Position numbers and translations under genes: made by a program
The notes under the pieces: model-generated
Database searches by the model: none
What the model was told of the DNA's origin: nothing
The model's input: only the letters and a program-made list of their open reading frames with translations
Shown: positions 60,079 through 64,000 of the stretch, piece after piece
Layout: the number at the start of each line of letters is the position of its first letter
How positions within the stretch are numbered: the first letter of the stretch is position 1
NCBI GenBank assembly: GCA_964561025.1
Contig: CAZLNM010000008.1
Location: 1 to 64,000, forward strand
Direction: 5' to 3'
Length of the DNA: 64,000 nucleotides
From: JAAZNF01 sp964561025
Lineage (GTDB): Bacteria; Myxococcota; B64-G9

Positions 60079-61398
60079 TCACAGCAGGTCCGAGGCCAGC
60101 TCGGCCAGCTCGCTGCGCTCTCCCTTGCGCAGCAGCACGTGGCCGGCCAGCGGCTTCCCCTTGAAGCTGTTCACCACGTGGGACAGGCCGTTGTTGGAAG
60201 AATCCACGTAGGGGTTGTCGATCTGGTACAGGTCGCCGGTGAGCACGATCTTGGTACCATCGCCGCAGCGGCTGATGATGGTCTTGACCTCGTGCGGGGT
60301 GAGGTTCTGCGACTCGTCCACGATGATGTACTGGTTGGGGATGCTGCGCCCGCGGATGTAGGTGAGCGGCTCGATCTCGATGAGGCCCATGTCCATCAGC
60401 TCGCGGTAGCTCCGCCCCTGGCGCTTGTCCTTGCGCGACAGGTTGAGCAGGTATTCCAGGTTGTCGTAGATGGGTTGCATCCAGGGGTTGAGCTTGTCCT
60501 CGATGTCTCCGGGCAGAAAGCCGATGTCCCGCCCCAGCGGGAACACCGGCCGCGACACCAGCAGGCGCTGGTACACCCCCTCCTCGGCGGTCTTGTGCAA
60601 CCCGGCGGCCAGCGCCAGCAGGGTCTTGCCGGTTCCGGCCTTGCCCGCCAGGGTGACCAGCTTGATGCGGTCGTCGAGCAACAGGTCGAAGGTGAAGGAC
60701 TGCTCGCGGTTGCGCGGCGAGATGCCCCATACGCCGCCGCGCACCTTGGCCACCGGCACCAGCCGCCGCCCGTCCACGTCCACCCGGCCCATGGCGGTGT
60801 GGCTGGAGTTGGCGGCGTCGCGCAGGTTCACGAACTGGTTGGGCGCCGCCTCCGCCAGGGGCAGTTTCTCGATGGGGAGATTCCCATCGCGGTAGAAGGC
60901 GTCCACCAGCTCGCCCGGCAGTTCGACCTCCGCCAAGCCGGTGTAGATCTCGTCGATCGAGACCTTCTCCGTGTCGTAGTCCTCGGTCTTGAGCCCCAGC
61001 ACGTCCGCCTTGATGCGCAGGTTGGTGTCCTTGGTGATGAACACCAGCGGCTTCTGCGGCTCCTTCTCTTGCAGCTCCGCCGCCACCGCCAGGATGCGGT
61101 GGTCCATCTTCTCCACCGGACCGAGCTGCTCGGGGATGCCCCGGTGAGAGAACAGCACCCGCAGCGTGCCGCCCGTCGGCATGCTCACGCCCTTGTTGAG
61201 CTGGCCGCTCTGGCGGAACTCGTCGATCATGCGGCTCACCACGCGGGCGTTGCGCCCCAGCTCCGACAGCTCCTTCTTGAAGCGGTCGATCTCCTCGATC
61301 ACGTAGATGGGGATGACGATGTCGTTGTCACCGAAGGACACCAGCGCGTTGGGGTCGTGCAGCAGGACGTTGGTGTCGAGCACGAAGTTCTTTTTCAT
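60079..61398 (-). CDS. PIN-PhoH family ATPase/ribonuclease
   Basis: A 439-residue two-domain protein. The N-terminal PIN domain has acidic metal sites (D8 and later D99, D124 in DHRIL and ITKDTNLRIKAD). The C-terminal PhoH domain has Walker A G252-KAGTGKT and Walker B QYIIVDESQNLT. PhoH2-type proteins couple ATP-driven RNA unwinding to PIN cleavage. The 3' end precedes acyP, and its ATG overlaps the diguanylate-cyclase stop as ATGA. Confidence 0.9.
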   Translation of the reverse strand: MKKNFVLDTNVLLHDPNALVSFGDNDIVIPIYVIEEIDRFKKELSELGRNARVVSRMIDEFRQSGQLNKGVSMPTGGTLRVLFSHRGIPEQLGPVEKMDHRILAVAAELQEKEPQKPLVFITKDTNLRIKADVLGLKTEDYDTEKVSIDEIYTGLAEVELPGELVDAFYRDGNLPIEKLPLAEAAPNQFVNLRDAANSSHTAMGRVDVDGRRLVPVAKVRGGVWGISPRNREQSFTFDLLLDDRIKLVTLAGKAGTGKTLLALAAGLHKTAEEGVYQRLLVSRPVFPLGRDIGFLPGDIEDKLNPWMQPIYDNLEYLLNLSRKDKRQGRSYRELMDMGLIEIEPLTYIRGRSIPNQYIIVDESQNLTPHEVKTIISRCGDGTKIVLTGDLYQIDNPYVDSSNNGLSHVVNSFKGKPLAGHVLLRKGERSELAELASDLL

Positions 61399-63617
61399 TC
61401 TGGGCTCCCGGCGTCTTGGGGGAGGCCGGCGTAGTGCACCACCCGGTCCCTCCCGGTGTGTTTGGCATGATACAGGGCCTGGTCCGCACGGTCGATCAAT
61501 TCCTGCTTGTGGCGCGCGTGCGCCGGCATGGTGCAGATCCCCAGCGAGATGCTCACCTGGAAGCGCTGCCCGCCGGCGTCGAAGCTCTGCTCGCGGATCT
61601 CCTCGCGGAACCGCTCGGCAAGCACCCGCGCCCCCTCGACGTCGGTGTGGGGCATGATCACCGCGAACTCCTCGCCGCCGTAGCGGCACACCCGGTCGCT
61701 CTGCCGGGCCAGCTCCGACAGCACCCGGGCCACCCGGCGCAGCACCTCGTCGCCGGTGGGATGGCCGTAGCTGTCGTTCACCTTCTTGAAGTGGTCCACG
61801 TCGCACAGGATGAGCGACAGCGGGTTCTGGTAGCGCAATGCCTCGGCCACCGCCCCCTCCAGAAGCTCCTGGAAGCGGCGGTGATTGTGCAGCCCGGTGA
61901 GCCCGTCGGTGGTGGCCAGGCGCAGCAGCTGCTCGAAGCGCTGGGCGCTCTGGATGGCCATGGCGGCGATGTCGGACAGCGTCTCCAGCGTCTCCTGGAC
62001 GAAACTGGAGACCGACTCTTCCCCGATCTCGGGGAACACGCCCCGGGCGGTGCTGCCCACCACCAGGGTGCCCAGCGTCTCCACCTCGCCCGGGACCGAG
62101 CGGCCCTCCTTGGTGGCCGCCACCTTCAGCGGGAACACCTTGAGTGATTCGAGCCCCGTCGGGGTGAGGTGGCGCCCGAAGATCGAGCGCTGGCTGCGGG
62201 CCACCTTGTGGAAGGGCACGGCCGGCACGGCGAAGCCGCTCTTGATGGCCAGGGCGCACAGGTGGTCCTCCCCCTCGAGGGCCTGTTGCAAGGCACGTTC
62301 GCGCCACTCGGCCAGGGACTCCGGCGCCACCACGGCGCGGATCACCAGCTGGCGCGAGTCGGGGGGATCGCGTAGTACCAGGGCGGCGAAGTCCACCGAG
62401 CCGAAGATGCGCCGCACCGCCCCCAGCACCTCGTCCAGCACCTCGGATTGGTTGACGGCCCGGTTGATCTGGCGGCTGGACTCGTAGAACAGGCGGAGTT
62501 TCTGCTGCTCCTCGTCGGAACGCTCCAGCACGCGCTCGACCGAGAAGGTGCGCCACACCTCGCGGGAGAGCGCCAGCAGCAGGGCCTCGTCCTCCTCGCC
62601 GAAGGGAATGTCGGCGCGGCGGTCCGCCAGCAGCACCCCGCGCCGGTGCTCCCCCTCGAGCACCGGGACGCCGATGAAGGTGCGGATGTTGGGGCGGGAG
62701 GCGTAGTAGGTGAGCATCGACGAGTCGCGCAAGTGATCGCGGGAGACGGCGTGCCCGCTCTTGAGCACCGCGCCCAGCATCCCCTCGCCGGCCGGCAGCG
62801 GCCCCCGCTGGAGGAGCGATGGCTCCTCGCACAGGGCCTGCTTGAGCTGGAGCGTCTTGCCGTCCGGGCTGAGCATGAAGAGTGCAACGGTGTGCGGACG
62901 CAGCGCCGCCTGGGCCACCTGGAGCAGGTTGGCCGCGCTCACCCCGAGCTCGCGGGCCGAGCTCAGGCGGCGGAACTCGCGGCACTCCTCGGAGGGCAGC
63001 TCCGGCGCCTTGCCCAATTGGCGGTACAGGGCGGCCTCCTCCTCCAGGCGCGCCCGCTGGGCGCCGATCCGCGCCGCCACTTCCCGCTCGCGGGCCACGA
63101 GATGCGCCCGGTTGAGCGCGAAGCTGAGGCCGAGGAACGCCACGTCGAAGGCGAGGTGCAGGGCCAGCTCGAGGCCCTGGCGACCGGCCTGCGCCCACCA
63201 CAAGCTCACGTCGAAGAGCAGCGCTCCGACAAGCAACCAGGCCAGGTTTCCGGGCCGCCGCTCGTAGCCGCCGCAGGCCGCCAGCAGCAGGTACCACAGC
63301 GGGTCCAGGCGGCCGTCGCGCCCCCCGGAAATCCCCATGAGCAACGCCACCGTGCCCAGCAGAAGGAGCGAGAGCTGCCGGCGTTCGCGATCCGCCCCCG
63401 GCTGGTCCACCAGGCGTGGGGTGAACCGCCGCGCCATGCGCCACAGGCGATAGGCGAGCAAGACGCACAACCCGGCCGCCACCAGCGCGGCCAAAACTCC
63501 CCCGGCGCCGATGAGGCCGGTGGCGATGAACGCGAGCAGGCCGGCCAGGGCGAACTCCACCAGCAGGTGTCGCTCGCTCCAGAGTACGATGCGCGCCAGG
63601 CCACGTCCGGCTGCCAT
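61395..63617 (-). CDS. Membrane GAF-GAF-GGDEF diguanylate cyclase
   Basis: A 740-residue protein with about six N-terminal hydrophobic segments (residues 15-165), two GAF domains (about 195-345 and 375-560) and a C-terminal GGDEF domain. The active site GGEEF is intact, preceded at exactly five residues by the RxxD inhibitory site (RQSD), so c-di-GMP product inhibition is expected. It makes c-di-GMP from GTP; a PilZ protein is encoded at 13310. It is coupled to the PhoH gene by a 4-bp overlap, and the FtsB-like gene is 9 bp upstream. The sensory input is unknown. Confidence 0.9.
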   Translation of the reverse strand: MAAGRGLARIVLWSERHLLVEFALAGLLAFIATGLIGAGGVLAALVAAGLCVLLAYRLWRMARRFTPRLVDQPGADRERRQLSLLLLGTVALLMGISGGRDGRLDPLWYLLLAACGGYERRPGNLAWLLVGALLFDVSLWWAQAGRQGLELALHLAFDVAFLGLSFALNRAHLVAREREVAARIGAQRARLEEEAALYRQLGKAPELPSEECREFRRLSSARELGVSAANLLQVAQAALRPHTVALFMLSPDGKTLQLKQALCEEPSLLQRGPLPAGEGMLGAVLKSGHAVSRDHLRDSSMLTYYASRPNIRTFIGVPVLEGEHRRGVLLADRRADIPFGEEDEALLLALSREVWRTFSVERVLERSDEEQQKLRLFYESSRQINRAVNQSEVLDEVLGAVRRIFGSVDFAALVLRDPPDSRQLVIRAVVAPESLAEWRERALQQALEGEDHLCALAIKSGFAVPAVPFHKVARSQRSIFGRHLTPTGLESLKVFPLKVAATKEGRSVPGEVETLGTLVVGSTARGVFPEIGEESVSSFVQETLETLSDIAAMAIQSAQRFEQLLRLATTDGLTGLHNHRRFQELLEGAVAEALRYQNPLSLILCDVDHFKKVNDSYGHPTGDEVLRRVARVLSELARQSDRVCRYGGEEFAVIMPHTDVEGARVLAERFREEIREQSFDAGGQRFQVSISLGICTMPAHARHKQELIDRADQALYHAKHTGRDRVVHYAGLPQDAGSPE

Positions 63618-63626
63618 GACTCGTCC

Positions 63627-63944
63627 TCAGGGATCCTGCGCCGGCGGACCGGCGTCCGGCGAATCGGGCTGGAGGTGGAACACCCACTCGCCCGGGCGCA
63701 CCAGCCCCAGCACGTCCCGCACCACCTGCTCCTGGTACGCCCGGTTGCCGCGCAGCGCCCGGATCTGCATGTCCAGGCGGCGGTTCTCCTCGGCCAGGGC
63801 GCGGTTCTCCTCGCGCAGGCGCGTAAGTTCCGCTTCGAGCGCGGCCCGCTTGCCGCCGCTCTGGGGCCCGAACCAGGAATAGGCGAACAGCCCGGCCGCG
63901 GCGGCCAGACCCACCACTAGGGCTATCCGGGCCCCCAGGTTCAC
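63627..63944 (-). CDS. ftsB: FtsB/DivIC-like septum protein
   Basis: A 105-residue single-pass protein: one helix near residues 7-24, then a coiled coil (RAALEAELTRLREENRALAE...RRLDMQIRAL). The C-terminal ERLGLV-like segment (DVLGLVRPGEWVFHL) matches FtsB/DivIC. It acts in septum assembly with FtsL and FtsQ. Starts at GTG 63944, with AGGAGG 11 nt upstream across the stop of the next gene. The order unknown gene, ftsB-like, GGDEF, PhoH suggests one operon. Confidence 0.75.
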   Translation of the reverse strand: MNLGARIALVVGLAAAAGLFAYSWFGPQSGGKRAALEAELTRLREENRALAEENRRLDMQIRALRGNRAYQEQVVRDVLGLVRPGEWVFHLQPDSPDAGPPAQDP

Positions 63945-63949
63945 CTGGC

Positions 63950-64000
63950 TCAGTCCTCCTGGGTGGCGATGGCCAGGCGCCGGAGCCCGACCTCGGCGGA
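63950..64000 (-). CDS. 3' end of an unidentified gene, cut by window edge
   Basis: Only the last 16 residues are visible (AEVGLRRLAIATQED preceded by one residue), ending at TGA 63950-63952, five bases before the ftsB start. The family cannot be decided; enolase commonly precedes ftsB, but this tail does not clearly match. Confidence 0.5.
   Translation of the reverse strand, partial: SAEVGLRRLAIATQED

Noticed and set aside
63950..64000. Enolase as the gene before ftsB
   Set aside because: Only 16 residues are visible and they do not clearly match an enolase C-terminus.

Overview
The window is 64 kb of GC-rich bacterial chromosome. It encodes many secreted or lipoprotein products with beta-propeller, FG-GAP or Cys-rich modules, a PilZ protein of the type common in myxobacteria, two MMPL-type RND exporters, and a B12-dependent acyl-CoA mutase locus. 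This mix suggests a Gram-negative member of the former Deltaproteobacteria (Myxococcota or a relative). That placement is inference: the window has no rRNA gene or other taxonomic marker. I saw no tRNA, rRNA, CRISPR array, prophage or intact insertion sequence. The window cuts a gene at each end.

Layout. 1-1145: a truncated RCC1 propeller protein. 1236-9511: a plus-strand envelope-lipid locus with a nucleotidyltransferase, a CDP-alcohol phosphatidyltransferase, an AglD/UPF0104 membrane protein, a lipocalin-like exported protein, a Kelch lipoprotein and an MMPL/RND transporter; four-base start/stop overlaps join most members. 9497-9769: an AT-rich regulatory region with a sigma-54-like promoter ahead of a hisC-like aminotransferase. 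10903-16995: minus-strand genes for VanZ-like, BFN nuclease-like, MiaB, PilZ, BNR-propeller, TPR and lipoprotein products. 17116-23459: a minus-strand operon (3-hydroxyacyl-CoA dehydrogenase, acyl-CoA dehydrogenase, cobalamin adenosyltransferase, mutase large and small subunits, four-helix-bundle protein, MeaB GTPase). The mutase has the substrate residues of isobutyryl-CoA mutase rather than methylmalonyl-CoA mutase.

23695-29629: a plus-strand polyphosphate module (CHAD protein, a metallophosphoesterase fused to a Ppx-type HD domain, a degenerate PPK2, a canonical PPK2, PPK1). I regard this as the most promising candidate for an undescribed system. 29598-40209: tilS, two phosphoesterases, a histidine-kinase-like protein lacking the phosphoacceptor His, a UvrD-type helicase overlapped by two lipoprotein genes, an NlpC/P60 hydrolase and a small Cys-rich protein. 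40211-45629: an RND exporter, a DUF1302-like barrel and a LolA-like lipoprotein-sorting protein. 45870-48513: two orphan genes, then about 1 kb of decayed sequence containing a DUF559 nuclease fragment. 48514-56156: oligoendopeptidase F, an S41 protease and two FadL-like barrels flanking a lipoprotein. 56271-64000: a large FG-GAP lipoprotein, acylphosphatase, PIN-PhoH ATPase, GAF/GGDEF diguanylate cyclase, an FtsB-like protein and the tail of one further gene.

A terminal-inverted-repeat, MITE-like intergenic element occurs twice (1970-2232 and 50422-50629). Starts were moved inward from the longest reading frame wherever a Shine-Dalgarno site, signal peptide or four-base overlap pointed to a better codon. 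Family assignments rest on motifs read by eye; no database search was run.
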